A stretch of 64,000 bases of DNA from Paenibacillus montaniterrae (GCF_018403185.1 NZ_BOSE01000001.1:806001-870000), one strand, 5' to 3'; positions 34,257-43,857 are shown, counted from the stretch's first letter. Translations and numbers: made by a program. Notes: a model not told the origin generated them from the letters alone.

Positions 34257-35579
34257 CTAGTCCTGATCAGATTTTTTGCGAGAATAGATGCGCACTGGTG
34301 TGCCTTCGAAATCAAACGCTGCTCGAATTTTGTTTTCGAGATAGCGCTCATAGGAGAAATGCATCAATTCCGGATCATTGACAAAGCAAACAATCGTTGG
34401 AGGCTTCGTCGCAACCTGAGTCACGTAGTTGATCCGCAGGCGCTTGCCTTTATCTGTAGGCGCAGGGTTCATTGCCACCGCGTCAGAAACGATATCATTT
34501 AGCAAATGCGTTGGGATGCGCATCGCGTGCTGCTCCGATACATGATTGATTACAGGCAGCAGCTTATGTAATCTGAGCTTCGTTTTTGCAGACAGAAATA
34601 CAACTGGCGCATAGGTCATAAACAGAAACTGGTCGCGAATGCTCGTTGTAAAATGCTGCATCGTTTTATCGTCCTTTTCTACTGCATCCCATTTGTTCAC
34701 AACAAAGATCGATGCTTTGCCCGCTTCATGCGCATAACCGGCTATATGCTTATCCTGCTCGATAATGCCTTCCTCGCCGTTAATAACAATGAGCGCAACA
34801 TCCGCACGCTCAATAGCCTTCATCGCACGCATAACGCTGTATTTTTCCGTAGATTCGTATACCTTGCCGCGCTTGCGCATGCCTGCGGTATCAATCAGTA
34901 CATACTTTTGACCGTCAACCTCAAACGGCGTATCAATTGCATCGCGCGTAGTTCCGGCGATATTGCTGACAATCACTCGCTCTTCGCCAAGCAGCGCGTT
35001 GACAAGTGATGACTTTCCGACGTTAGGACGGCCGATTAAAGCCACTTTAATGACATCGTCCTCGTATTCATCCTCCTCAGGCTCTGGCATGAGCGTGGTC
35101 GCTGCTTCAAGCAAGTCGCCAATGCCCAGTCCATGCGCTCCGGAAATCGCAATCGGTTCGCCAAAGCCGAGTGAGTAAAATTCATAGATGTCCTCCTGGC
35201 GGTTATCGTTGTCTACTTTATTGACGGCCAGTACGACGGGCTTGTTGGAGCGATAAAGCATTTGCGCAACCTCTTCATCTGCATGCGTAATGCCAGCCTT
35301 CGCGTCCACCATAAAAATTATGACATCGGCTTCAGCGATTGCCAGCTCAGCCTGTGCTTTCACTGAGCGCATAATTTCGTCCTCGCCGTCGATTTCAATA
35401 CCACCAGTATCAATAATGCTGAACGGCTTGCCGTTCCATTCAGCCGTGCCATACAGCCGATCACGCGTAACACCTGGTTTATCTTCAACAATTGCAAGTC
35501 GATCGCCAATAATGCGGTTAAAAATCGTTGATTTGCCCACATTTGGTCTCCCGACAATTGCGATTACGGGTTTTGCCAT
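34257..35579 (-). CDS. der: Ribosome-assembly GTPase Der (EngA)
   Basis: 440 residues with two GTPase domains in tandem, each with [10 protein letters not shown] (P-loops near residues 8-16 and 183-191), DTGG or DTAG switch II, and NKVD or NKWD; a C-terminal KH-like domain follows. Needed for 50S assembly. Upstream of plsY-gpsA with a 12-base gap, as in Bacillus (yphC). Confidence 0.98.
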   Translation of the reverse strand: MAKPVIAIVGRPNVGKSTIFNRIIGDRLAIVEDKPGVTRDRLYGTAEWNGKPFSIIDTGGIEIDGEDEIMRSVKAQAELAIAEADVIIFMVDAKAGITHADEEVAQMLYRSNKPVVLAVNKVDNDNRQEDIYEFYSLGFGEPIAISGAHGLGIGDLLEAATTLMPEPEEDEYEDDVIKVALIGRPNVGKSSLVNALLGEERVIVSNIAGTTRDAIDTPFEVDGQKYVLIDTAGMRKRGKVYESTEKYSVMRAMKAIERADVALIVINGEEGIIEQDKHIAGYAHEAGKASIFVVNKWDAVEKDDKTMQHFTTSIRDQFLFMTYAPVVFLSAKTKLRLHKLLPVINHVSEQHAMRIPTHLLNDIVSDAVAMNPAPTDKGKRLRINYVTQVATKPPTIVCFVNDPELMHFSYERYLENKIRAAFDFEGTPVRIYSRKKSDQD

Positions 35580-35665
35580 ACGGTAAATTCCACTCCTTAG
35601 TTTTTCATAAAACAGATATTAATCATGCTTTCGTTACCCATCATAGCAAAAAAGCATGAAAATGG

Positions 35666-36301
35666 CTAACTTTTCATCCTTTTTCCAAGCATTTGTGCAA
35701 AAAGCAACGTTATTTTATGCAGCATTGCCGCAATTAATTTTACGACGATGATGCTTAGCAAGGATAAAGCGATCATATCCCACCACTGCAGATTGGCGAT
35801 CGCTCCTTTATATTCACCGCGCTGCTGCCATATAAGCAATATTTCGGCCAAAGCCGTCCCCCCATATGTAATGAACGCCAGCTCGGCAACGCTAAGCTTA
35901 AGCAAGCCTAGCAAAATGCCGCCAAGCAGCGGCACATACCAGTAAGGAATATGGGCTCCGGCCCAGGGAGAAAACATAATGAAGGCACGCACCATCGTCA
36001 AGCCAAGCCCCAGCACTGCGGTATAGAGCGCGATGAGCTGAATATCCAGCTTGGGCGATTGAAGCAAAACGTATATGAGCAGCAGAAGGCTAACCGCGGC
36101 AAAGGACAGGTTGATCAACAATACTTTATTGCCAAGCTCCAATTGAACATGCCATTGGTTAAAGCCTGCAAGCCATATAAATGCGATAGATGGAAGCAGC
36201 AGCACAAGCTTGAGCCGCTTGTTGATCCAGCCTCCCCAGCCTGTCAGTAACAAGATGAACAGCATAATTGTCGAAAGCGCTGTCCAATAACCGTCAATCA
36301 T
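35666..36301 (-). CDS. Polytopic membrane protein, YphA/YphB-position
   Basis: About 211 residues with six or seven hydrophobic segments and no recognised catalytic motif. The start at 36301 has GGGGTGA six bases upstream; an earlier open frame to 36355 has none. It occupies the position of yphA-yphB next to der in B. subtilis, so a relation to YphA is likely but not established by motif. Function unknown. Confidence 0.72.
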   Translation of the reverse strand: MIDGYWTALSTIMLFILLLTGWGGWINKRLKLVLLLPSIAFIWLAGFNQWHVQLELGNKVLLINLSFAAVSLLLLIYVLLQSPKLDIQLIALYTAVLGLGLTMVRAFIMFSPWAGAHIPYWYVPLLGGILLGLLKLSVAELAFITYGGTALAEILLIWQQRGEYKGAIANLQWWDMIALSLLSIIVVKLIAAMLHKITLLFAQMLGKRMKS

Positions 36302-36356
36302 TGCGATCACCCCTACATAATATGTGCGGTTTAAAGCGCAATTATTGCTCGGCAAG

Positions 36357-36400
36357 CAAAAAGCCTCAACCCGGTTCCATCATCCACCAGGTTGAGGCTT
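36357..36400 (-). terminator. Terminator after the S1-domain gene
   Basis: Minus-strand stem AAGCCTCAACC/GGTTGAGGCTT followed by TTTTG, 20 bases after the stop. Confidence 0.88.
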
Positions 36401-36419
36401 CAACACATCAAGCTTCTGC

Positions 36420-37637
36420 TTACTTAAGCTGGCTAAGCTTATCGCCAAAGCGTTCTGCCAAGGAATAGCTCATATTGTTGCCGTTTAAGCTTACATCAGG
36501 GTTATTGATTTCCTTCATATCTGGGACTTCAGCTTCCGCGTCCTCTTGAACAGGAGCCTCTTGCGTAGCTTTAATGCTAAGACTCACACGCTTGTCAGCA
36601 GGATTGAACTCAAGAATTTTCACTTGAACCTCTTGACCCTCTTTAACAACCTCGTATGGAGAATTAACATGACGATAAGCTAGCTGAGAAATGTGTACAA
36701 GCCCTTCGACGCCAGGAGCAATCTCAACAAACGCTCCAAAAGTCGCGATCCGCTTCACTTTTCCTTCAACTACATCATCGACATTAAATTGCCCAGCTGC
36801 TTTTTCCCAAGGTCCTGGTTGAGCCGCTTTAATAGACAGGCTGATTTTGCCTTTCTCAGCTTCAACTTTAAGCACCTTCACCTTAACCTCTTGCCCAACA
36901 CTTACAACGTCAGCTGGATTGTTCACATGCTCCCAAGCCATTTCGGATACATGCACAAGTCCGTCAACGCCGCCGATATCAACAAACGCACCGAACGGAG
37001 TTATGCGTTGCACAGTTGCTGTCAGCTCCTCGCCAACCTGCAAGGATGCCAGCTTGGCAGCTTTTTCTTGCTCATATTCTGCTTCTAGCACATCTTTTTG
37101 CGACAAAATGACCTTGTTGTTTTCGCGATCAAGCTCTTTGACGATAACGCGCAGCGTACGACCTTTGTAATCGCTGAAATCCTCAACGAAATGACGCTCA
37201 ACCATAGATGCAGGAATAAATGCTCGCACCCCTACATCCACGACCAGGCCGCCTTTTACGACGTCTGCAACAATAACCTCGAACACATCGCCTTGCTCAA
37301 AATGCTTCTCGATGTCATCCCAGCCCTTTTCATTGTCTACCAAACGCTTGGACAGCGTCATCGTTTCCTTGCTGTCATTGATGGATAGAACCTTCAACTC
37401 TACCTCTTGACCTACCTTGACAACGTCAGTAGCTTGCTCAACGGGTACAGATGACAGTTCACGAAGAGTAATGATTCCATCATATTTATATCCAACGCTT
37501 ACGTATGCTACGTTGTCTTCAATTTTTACAATTGTGCCTTTAACAGTGTCACCTTTCTTCAATGAGACCATTTGATCAAGCGCAGCCTGATTGGATTCTT
37601 CCACTGCAGAATCCTGAACTTTAGTTTCTTCTGACAT
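36420..37637 (-). CDS. Ribosomal protein S1 homologue (YpfD-like)
   Basis: 405 residues with four S1 RNA-binding domains, beginning near residues 27, 112, 197 and 282; repeats share VGQEVxVKxL and GLVHISQL-type elements. Shorter than the six-domain S1 of proteobacteria, as usual in Firmicutes, where its role in translation initiation is not essential. Acidic tail at the C-terminus. Upstream neighbours plsC and cmk are as in Bacillus. Confidence 0.94.
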   Translation of the reverse strand: MSEETKVQDSAVEESNQAALDQMVSLKKGDTVKGTIVKIEDNVAYVSVGYKYDGIITLRELSSVPVEQATDVVKVGQEVELKVLSINDSKETMTLSKRLVDNEKGWDDIEKHFEQGDVFEVIVADVVKGGLVVDVGVRAFIPASMVERHFVEDFSDYKGRTLRVIVKELDRENNKVILSQKDVLEAEYEQEKAAKLASLQVGEELTATVQRITPFGAFVDIGGVDGLVHVSEMAWEHVNNPADVVSVGQEVKVKVLKVEAEKGKISLSIKAAQPGPWEKAAGQFNVDDVVEGKVKRIATFGAFVEIAPGVEGLVHISQLAYRHVNSPYEVVKEGQEVQVKILEFNPADKRVSLSIKATQEAPVQEDAEAEVPDMKEINNPDVSLNGNNMSYSLAERFGDKLSQLK

Positions 37638-37719
37638 GAAAATAACCTCCTCAATTCATTACCCACTATATTTTTAAAGCTCAATACATCAACCCATTGG
37701 AAGGTATTCAGCATTAAAA

Positions 37720-38310
37720 CTACACTGAAGCTTTTAGCTTGTTTATATGCCGCATAATTTCTTCCGTTACAGCCTCGTAAATATCTTTGCCTTCCTCGGC
37801 TGTTACTGCCTTAATATCAACAGGCTTGCCGTAAACAATCGTTGTACGGCGGAACAGCTTGTAGTTGCCAACAATCGCGACTGGTACAACCGTTGCGTTG
37901 CTGCGCAAAGCGATCATCGCAGTTCCTTTTTTCGCGCCTGCAGCGGCATCTGGATCATTTGCCTTTTGACGCGTGCCTTCCGGGAAAATCCCTACCATCA
38001 TGCCTGATTTAAGCAAATTGATCGATGATTTGATCGCGTCGATGCTTACTCCGCCGCGTTTGACCGGATAAGCGCCAAATGATCTGATCAACGGCCCGAA
38101 CACCGGGACCTTGAACAATTCTTCTTTGGCCATAAAATGCACTTTTCGTTTGATTAATACGCCTACTGCCGGCGGGTCCAGCAAGCTGATATGATTGGAT
38201 GCAATAATAACGGCTCCCTCAGCTGGGATATGCTCTGTTCCGACTGCCTTAAGCCGAAACAGCAGACGATAAATAACGCGTAATAAAAATCTGAAAATCG
38301 TATATGACAT
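37720..38310 (-). CDS. plsC: 1-Acyl-sn-glycerol-3-phosphate acyltransferase
   Basis: 196 residues; makes phosphatidic acid from lysophosphatidic acid. NHISLLDPPAVG holds the catalytic HxxxxD motif, and FPEGTRQK is the glycerol-phosphate binding motif. An N-terminal hydrophobic helix anchors it to the membrane. Its ATG directly follows the cmk stop. Confidence 0.93.
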   Translation of the reverse strand: MSYTIFRFLLRVIYRLLFRLKAVGTEHIPAEGAVIIASNHISLLDPPAVGVLIKRKVHFMAKEELFKVPVFGPLIRSFGAYPVKRGGVSIDAIKSSINLLKSGMMVGIFPEGTRQKANDPDAAAGAKKGTAMIALRSNATVVPVAIVGNYKLFRRTTIVYGKPVDIKAVTAEEGKDIYEAVTEEIMRHINKLKASV

Positions 38311-39006
38311 CTACTGACTTACCTCCATGAGCTTGGATTGACTGAGCTTCACAATGTAAGCGACCACCTCTTCAATATTCATATGGCTGCTATCCAGCAG
38401 GATTGCATCGCCAGCCTGAATTAGCGGCGCTATTTCTCTTGTCTCATCAAGCTTGTCTCTGGCAGCGATTTCTTCCTCCAGCTGCTTAAGAGGCACATAA
38501 TTGCTTTCTGTCAATTCCCGATGTCTTCGTCTTGCCCGCTCCTCGACCGAGGCTGTTAAAAAAACTTTAAGCTCGGCGTTAGGTAATACATGGGTACCGA
38601 TGTCGCGGCCATCCATCACAATGCCTTTTTGCTCAGCAAGCTGGCGTTGCATTTCTCCCAATTTTGTACGAACATGCTCATTAGAAGCGTAGTGTGAAAC
38701 TTGAGCGGTTACTTCTCTCGAACGCAGCTGCTCTGTCACATCTTCATTATGTAGCATTATCATTTGTCCTGCTGCTGTTGGTATGAGCTGCAAATCAATG
38801 TCACGAACAAGCGCTCGCAGCGCTTCCGATTGAGACGGCTCGATCCCTTTCCGCTGCGCCAGCAGTGTTACCGCACGATACATCGCTCCTGTATCGACAT
38901 ACACGTAGCCAAGCTGTGCAGCGACTTGACGGGCTACTGTGCTCTTGCCAGCTCCTGCAGGACCATCGATCGCAATGTTGATGCGATCAACTTTCGTCAA
39001 CGTCAT
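38311..39006 (-). CDS. cmk: Cytidylate kinase
   Basis: Phosphorylates CMP and dCMP. About 231 residues with the P-loop AIDGPAGAGKSTVARQ, VDTGAMYRAVT and DGRDIGTHVLPNAELKVFLTAS. The start is set at ATG 39006; GAGAGGAG lies 12 bases upstream, a long spacing, and a TTG at 39018 touches that site and is less likely. Confidence 0.96.
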   Translation of the reverse strand: MTLTKVDRINIAIDGPAGAGKSTVARQVAAQLGYVYVDTGAMYRAVTLLAQRKGIEPSQSEALRALVRDIDLQLIPTAAGQMIMLHNEDVTEQLRSREVTAQVSHYASNEHVRTKLGEMQRQLAEQKGIVMDGRDIGTHVLPNAELKVFLTASVEERARRRHRELTESNYVPLKQLEEEIAARDKLDETREIAPLIQAGDAILLDSSHMNIEEVVAYIVKLSQSKLMEVSQ

Positions 39007-39039
39007 AGCAATGGGCAACTCCTCTCAAGATGAAGCCAA

Positions 39040-39061
39040 ACAAAAAGCAGGCAGAGCCTGC
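39040..39061 (-). terminator. Terminator after the ypfB-like gene
   Basis: Minus-strand stem GCAGGC/GCCTGC followed by TTTTTG. It separates ypfB/ypfA from cmk. Confidence 0.82.
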
Positions 39062-39106
39062 AATTATCGTTAAATATTATACCACAGTTCCAATATTGAT
39101 GCAAAA

Positions 39107-39289
39107 CTATGGCTCTAGCAGCGGTCTACCTTCCCAATGCTCTGTCGGTACAAGCAGCAGCCGTACCGCGTCAAATTGCATCAGACCTTGAATCAGAAAC
39201 AAAACAAGCAAGCTGATTCCTACTATCTTTAATGCAAGCAAGCTGTATTGATCAATCCATTTTCTATATTTTCGCCAAGGATCCATCAT
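39107..39289 (-). CDS. Small membrane protein, YpfB-like (DUF5359)
   Basis: 60 residues: a charged N-terminus (DPWRKYRKWIDQY), one membrane segment (SLLALKIVGISLLVLFLIQGLM) and a short outer tail. Size, topology and place between cmk and ypfA match YpfB of B. subtilis. AGGAGG precedes two consecutive ATG; the second has the better spacing. Function unknown. Confidence 0.78.
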   Translation of the reverse strand: MMDPWRKYRKWIDQYSLLALKIVGISLLVLFLIQGLMQFDAVRLLLVPTEHWEGRPLLEP

Positions 39290-39362
39290 ACCCTCCTGTT
39301 ACTTAACCTGGATGATAATATTATCCTTTCCGCCAAATTAGCAATTATTCATAGCCCAACGT

Positions 39363-40016
39363 TTAGCGGTCGCGAAATTGAATTTGCTTCTCAAATAAAA
39401 ATCGAATAATGCGCTGACGCTCTTGCTCTGCAATTTCATCAAACTTTACCATGACCATCTTGCGTCCCGTCTCGAGTTCTTTTTGGCGCAGCACCTCCGC
39501 CTGAAAGCAGCTATGTTCAATATTTCCGTTGCGATGTGGCAGCACGATCCAGCAGCCAAGCTTTTCTCCTGGCTCGAAGGACTCGTGGCGATCAATAATA
39601 AATGAGACGCCGCCCCCGCCTATGTCGGACGTTCTATATACGTAGCGCTGTCCCTTTTCAGTTTGCACAGCGAGATCCACTTCGATGTCGATGCGAAAAA
39701 AATTACGGCGCTGAATCGAGGTCATCGATTCCTCTGTAGGTCTGGCAATAACAAAAAACGGCAGCTCGCCTTCTTTAACATTAGTCACATATGTTTCAAA
39801 AAAATGCTTTACCCCGGTATTGGTAATAAAGGAAGCGTGCAGCGCATCGCCTATATGTAGTCGTTTCAAGCGTCCATTTTTTGTGTTGATAGGCAGCTCA
39901 ATGATGAGCGAGCTTTCGTCTTCATCAGCCACTCTTGTTTTATATTCCACAGGCTCATCCGATGCATCATCTTTAAGCTGAAAATAGACAACCTGGCTTA
40001 CCTTTGGCACAAGCAT
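39363..40016 (-). CDS. ypfA: PilZ-domain c-di-GMP receptor, YpfA/MotI-like
   Basis: 217 residues: an N-terminal YcgR-like beta domain and a C-terminal PilZ domain. The first c-di-GMP motif is intact (RRNFFR). The second, usually D/NxSxxG, reads DIGGGG, so the Ser is replaced by Gly. In B. subtilis the homologue binds c-di-GMP and disengages the flagellar motor by contacting MotA. Position next to ypfB is conserved. Confidence 0.88.
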   Translation of the reverse strand: MLVPKVSQVVYFQLKDDASDEPVEYKTRVADEDESSLIIELPINTKNGRLKRLHIGDALHASFITNTGVKHFFETYVTNVKEGELPFFVIARPTEESMTSIQRRNFFRIDIEVDLAVQTEKGQRYVYRTSDIGGGGVSFIIDRHESFEPGEKLGCWIVLPHRNGNIEHSCFQAEVLRQKELETGRKMVMVKFDEIAEQERQRIIRFLFEKQIQFRDR

Positions 40017-40082
40017 AAAAACTCCTCCTCCGCAATGGCTATTATACCACTTACGTACAGGAGGAGCTATATGAACTTCTAG

Positions 40083-41435
40083 CTAACTGGACACTTTTTG
40101 ATCAGCGCGGCTCATTTTTTCGATCGTTTCCTCTAAACCAGTCTCAGCGTTAATATAAATGCGATAAATTTGCTCATTAATTTCTCCGGTAAACTCATAG
40201 CACAGCACTTCCTCGCCAAGATCGCCGTCTATAATCGCCATTCTCTGCTCTTGTACCTGCAATTCAGGATTCAAGGCGCCGCGCGCTTGCTGCAAGCTTA
40301 CCGAGGGCTCGCCAATTTGCCGCTCTCGATGGTTAGTAACATACTCTGTTGCCTGAAAGCCGACAATTTCTCCATCATCCAGCGCAACCTTAACCGTTAT
40401 TTTATCCGGATAAACTAGCGTATCATTGTCAAGCTCATGGACAAAGGTGAAGGTACCGGTATGATCATATTCATCATAGCTGACAGCCTCCATATTATGA
40501 TAGCCGTGCTGTTCAGCAAATTCGCCCGCCTTTTCCTCCGCTTGCTGCAGCGACAGCTTCGTGCCTTGCACATCGCGATAATGCGAGAAGGTTACCAGCT
40601 TACCGCCCTTTGCTGTAATCGTAAGCTTTTTGTCTCCATCAGCATCATCCTTGACGGTTGCTGTAAAGGTAGGATAGCTCGATTCCTGGCCATTTTCCGT
40701 AATGTCGATATTTGACACTTCCGTACCAACAAATTTGGCCGCCAACTCAGCCGCTTCCTCTGCGGTAATTGGACTGCCGCTCAGCATTTCTATCGTTTCA
40801 TCTGTATACATGCTGTTCACCGCAGGCCCCCAATCGAGCTCCGCGTATTTGGTAGCGTCCTCATTTACCGTTCTTAAGCTGCTTACTACTGGATTTGTCG
40901 TTTCCTCTTCATTTGCAGCAAGTGCAAGCTCTACGTCCATCCAGCGCAGGCTGCTGCTCATAATATTGTTTTGCAAATCGCCCAGCTGCGTGGAAATTTT
41001 CGTTGAGCTGTCATACAGTGATCGCAATGTTTTAAATTCCTCGTCGCTTAGCGGCTGCTTATTTAAATCGCGTACTGCTGTTTTATAAGCAAAATTAGAG
41101 ACGCGCGACAAAAAATTATCAGCATTGGCGAATGGGACGTAGCTCAACGGCAACTGGCTGACAGCGTGCTGCGCCTCGCTCGTAATGCGCCATACATTAA
41201 CCAGGCCTTTGCGGTGGAAATCCAATGAAGTCGAATTAACAGCAAGCGTATTGCCTAGCTGATCATTTAGCTTATGAACATAATAGGTCAAATCACCGAA
41301 TGCTCGCTGATAGCTATTTTCCGCCTTAAGCAGCACAGAATTTTTCTCCTGATGCTCCTGATATCCCCAATACAGCGCTCCTATAAACAAAACCGTCATA
41401 AGCGGAAACATTATCATACTTAGCCGTCTGTACAT
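40083..41435 (-). CDS. ypeB: Germination protein YpeB
   Basis: Inner-spore-membrane protein that stabilises and localises the cortex-lytic enzyme SleB. About 450 residues: an N-terminal membrane helix (MIMFPLMTVLFIGALYWGY), a helical region, then PepSY-type repeats (EEAAELAAKFVG, LQQAEEKAGEFAEQHG). The start at 41435 has AAGGGAG upstream; the open frame extending to 41510 has no site. In B. subtilis sleB lies immediately upstream; here the upstream neighbour is a small Zn-ribbon protein instead. Confidence 0.94.
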   Translation of the reverse strand: MYRRLSMIMFPLMTVLFIGALYWGYQEHQEKNSVLLKAENSYQRAFGDLTYYVHKLNDQLGNTLAVNSTSLDFHRKGLVNVWRITSEAQHAVSQLPLSYVPFANADNFLSRVSNFAYKTAVRDLNKQPLSDEEFKTLRSLYDSSTKISTQLGDLQNNIMSSSLRWMDVELALAANEEETTNPVVSSLRTVNEDATKYAELDWGPAVNSMYTDETIEMLSGSPITAEEAAELAAKFVGTEVSNIDITENGQESSYPTFTATVKDDADGDKKLTITAKGGKLVTFSHYRDVQGTKLSLQQAEEKAGEFAEQHGYHNMEAVSYDEYDHTGTFTFVHELDNDTLVYPDKITVKVALDDGEIVGFQATEYVTNHRERQIGEPSVSLQQARGALNPELQVQEQRMAIIDGDLGEEVLCYEFTGEINEQIYRIYINAETGLEETIEKMSRADQKVSS

Positions 41436-41437
41436 AC

Positions 41438-41494
41438 AAAAAGCTCCCTTCAATTCCAATCTATGCTTAGTTTGGATTGATGAAGGAAGCTTTA
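41438..41494 (-). terminator. Terminator-like hairpin covering the ypeB ribosome site
   Basis: Minus strand: AAAGCTTCCTTCA pairs with TGAAGGGAGCTTT (one G-U pair) followed by TTTTTG, ending two bases before the ypeB ATG. The ypeB Shine-Dalgarno AAGGGAG lies inside the 3' arm, so the hairpin both resembles a terminator for the upstream gene and hides the ypeB start. Confidence 0.65.
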
Positions 41495-41506
41495 TACATG
41501 AATTGC

Positions 41507-41659
41507 TCACATTGGATGCTCTTCGATTTCCAGATCTTCTGCATTATCGCAAACGCACATTTTAAAGCCTGTCTCATAGCTGTCTTTTTCTTTGCGGCCT
41601 CGAAGAATATATTTTTCTCCGCACACTCGGCAGCGAATGAGCACCTTTACTCTTTCCAT
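41507..41659 (-). CDS. Small zinc-ribbon-like protein
   Basis: 50 residues: ATG at 41659 with GAGGAGG seven bases upstream, TGA at 41507. Four cysteines as CRVC and CVC (RCRVCGEKY ... KMCVCDN) could bind zinc. The C-terminus is acidic. Not recognised beyond that. It occupies the place where sleB sits in Bacillus. Confidence 0.7.
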   Translation of the reverse strand: MERVKVLIRCRVCGEKYILRGRKEKDSYETGFKMCVCDNAEDLEIEEHPM

Positions 41660-41715
41660 GCTATATCCTCCTCAAACATCTCAAAACATATTCAGATATA
41701 GTATGGACGAATAAA

Positions 41716-42414
41716 CTATAAATTAATCTCATCCTTAGGCCGAACATAACGGAAAGGAGATTTGATATGCGCCGATTTCATTTTGGATAGACCAAATACC
41801 CACAGCAGTAGCATAAATGGCACAATGGCAAAGATCCAATCATGCTCGCGCGTGACGATAATCCAGTCATACAAGCCATGCAAAATAAGCGGCACGGTTA
41901 ACGATAACAGCAAAAACATTTTCTTTTTGCTGCGGCTGGCGGAAAACTTCGCCCTGCCCAGGTAATAGCCCATAATGACGCCAAACAGCATATGCCCCGA
42001 TACAGGAAGCAGCGCACGCAGCAGCATCGCGCCAAAATCTGCCGGCATAAAAATGGAGTAAAGCAAATTTTCAGTTGTCGCAAAGCCAAGCGATAGTGCT
42101 CCAGCATATAAAATTCCATCATACGGCTCATCAAATTCTGTATGATTGTACAGCAGATGGAACAAAACAAACCATTTAATAAATTCTTCTACGCCCGATG
42201 ATTGAATAAAGGCCATTACGAAGTTGCCTTCGCCAAGCCATATTTCCACGCCGCGCTGCAATACCATAATCGGTACAACGAGGAATATACCGATTAGAAA
42301 TACCTTCAACACCATATGAATCGGTTCAGCCTCATACTTATCCCTTAAATACAAATAAGTAAGCAAAGATAAACCTGGCGCTAATGCTGCTGTCAAAATG
42401 GAGAAAATTACCAT
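41716..42414 (-). CDS. prsW: Intramembrane protease PrsW family
   Basis: 232 residues with about seven membrane segments. The conserved PrsW motifs are present: SGVEEFIKW (double Glu), GFATTENLLY and PVSGHMLFGVIMGYYLG (His). In B. subtilis PrsW makes the site-1 cut of the anti-sigma factor RsiW. No sigW/rsiW pair lies in the window. Position close to ypeB is as in Bacillus. Confidence 0.92.
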   Translation of the reverse strand: MVIFSILTAALAPGLSLLTYLYLRDKYEAEPIHMVLKVFLIGIFLVVPIMVLQRGVEIWLGEGNFVMAFIQSSGVEEFIKWFVLFHLLYNHTEFDEPYDGILYAGALSLGFATTENLLYSIFMPADFGAMLLRALLPVSGHMLFGVIMGYYLGRAKFSASRSKKKMFLLLSLTVPLILHGLYDWIIVTREHDWIFAIVPFMLLLWVFGLSKMKSAHIKSPFRYVRPKDEINL

Positions 42415-42491
42415 TCACTTTCCTGCTTTCATTGCGCACCAAGAAGCGGTACATAAATTTAGAGTTCCCTATAGCTACATTATAACGAAAA

Positions 42492-42540
42492 ATAAAAAAA
42501 AGAACATTGACTTTTTTGTAGTCAATGTTCTTTAATTTTT
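42492..42540. terminator. Bidirectional terminator after the mecA-family gene
   Basis: AAGAACATTGAC/GTCAATGTTCTT, a 12-base perfect stem, with T runs on both sides; 16 bases after the minus-strand stop. Confidence 0.9.
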
Positions 42541-42555
42541 CCTGTCGTACGTATA

Positions 42556-43170
42556 TTACTGAAAGTGAGTGCAAATTTGGCTCACAGCTTCTTCAGCCAT
42601 TATGACTTTTCCGTATTCTTCAAGCATAGCATAGGTTACTGAGGTGGCATCACCGTATTCAGCAAGCACTGCCACTACAGAGTTAAAGCTTGATGCTTCT
42701 ATATCTGATGGTTCAATAGACAATATCCATTTATTGTTATAGGAATATAATGTTCCGCCCTCAGTCAGCTGAGAAGCCTTCAAACTTTTACATACCGAGA
42801 TGACATGCTCAAAATCGTTAAAAGAATACATAATGATATCGCTATGCTCCATCGTAACATCGAGGTCATAAATATCATCGTCCAAATCGTCTTCCTCACC
42901 AAAGCCGTCAACAGAATCACTGCCACGCTTGCCTCGTGTCACAACAACAAACATGCCTTGTGCCGGCATTGCGTACACTTCAACAGCCAATGGTCTGCCA
43001 CTAGCCTCGAAACCAAGCTCATTGTAAGCTTGCTCCATAAGTTCCATAAAAAGATCATGTAGCTTCGGAGGCTCTCGTAACATGTCTTCCTTTTGGATAC
43101 CCCGCTCCAACAAATCGTCGTAAGTCAGGAAAATCCTTATCTTGTCCTGACCCAGTCTTTCGATCTTCAT
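42556..43170 (-). CDS. mecA: MecA-family adaptor for ClpC
   Basis: 204 residues. The N-terminal substrate-binding domain (MKIERLGQDKIRIFLTYDDLLERGI) is joined through an acidic linker (GEEDDLDDDIYDLD) to a C-terminal ClpC-binding domain (FNDFEHVISVCKSL, YGDATSVTYAMLEEYGKVI). Such adaptors deliver proteins such as ComK to ClpCP. B. subtilis has two paralogues; position next to prsW fits YpbH (mecB), so the exact paralogue is uncertain. Confidence 0.9.
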   Translation of the reverse strand: MKIERLGQDKIRIFLTYDDLLERGIQKEDMLREPPKLHDLFMELMEQAYNELGFEASGRPLAVEVYAMPAQGMFVVVTRGKRGSDSVDGFGEEDDLDDDIYDLDVTMEHSDIIMYSFNDFEHVISVCKSLKASQLTEGGTLYSYNNKWILSIEPSDIEASSFNSVVAVLAEYGDATSVTYAMLEEYGKVIMAEEAVSQICTHFQ

Positions 43171-43368
43171 GACAGGATCCTCCTTTGCAGCATCTGACTA
43201 TAGCTTATGTATTTCAAATTAGTTTGTGACCAATTCTACATACAATAGCCATATGTTTACTTTAACATGTCTTGCTTGCTATTGCACTACTTTCACAAAA
43301 AATATGTATACAGGCTACAAGCTAATACGCCCAAATTATTAATTCGTTTCAAATATTAAAGATTGAAC

Positions 43369-43392
43369 GAGCTGACTCTGGTGAGTCAGCTC
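43369..43392. terminator. Perfect hairpin, possible terminator
   Basis: GAGCTGACTC/GAGTCAGCTC with a TGGT loop, 20 bases beyond the stop of the 43413 gene on the minus strand. The following T content is modest. Confidence 0.5.
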
Positions 43393-43412
43393 AATACAGT
43401 TGCTTCTATTGG

Positions 43413-43763
43413 TTAATGCTGTACTGATTTTGAATCGCTTTTTATTTCCTCCACAACCGATTGCAGCTGAGGATCGCTATCAATTATGCCTTCAATCATG
43501 GAGACACTCATTTGATGATTGGTTGGATGATGTTGATGATTGCTTGCAGACTGCGCTTGGCCGTTTGCTTTAGCTTTTTGCTGCTGGCCCATTTGCGATT
43601 GGCTTTGATTACTTTTGGTAAATTTAGAGACGGCCTTCGAGACCATATTGCCCTTCATATCCGTCATCGCGCTTTGAACAGCCTTTGCCATATTCGGCTT
43701 GCGCTGCATAAGCACCATAGCGCCCGCCATACCGAGCACGCTGCCTACAATAAAGCTGGTCAT
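43413..43763 (-). CDS. Hypothetical membrane-anchored protein
   Basis: About 116 residues. An N-terminal hydrophobic segment rich in Gly and Ala (SFIVGSVLGMAGAMVLM) is followed by a Gln/Ser/His-rich linker and an acidic C-terminus. It resembles YtxH-type proteins in layout only. ATG at 43763 has AAGGTGAG upstream; GTG at 43778 is an alternative start. Not recognised; function unknown. Confidence 0.62.
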   Translation of the reverse strand: MTSFIVGSVLGMAGAMVLMQRKPNMAKAVQSAMTDMKGNMVSKAVSKFTKSNQSQSQMGQQQKAKANGQAQSASNHQHHPTNHQMSVSMIEGIIDSDPQLQSVVEEIKSDSKSVQH

Positions 43764-43857
43764 TCTCACCTTGAACACCTCTCTTTTATTAAGACTTCAC
43801 ATGTAGGTTGACCGCCCTGGCAGCAATTCATACAAGTTAGGTTTAGGCAAAAATGAC

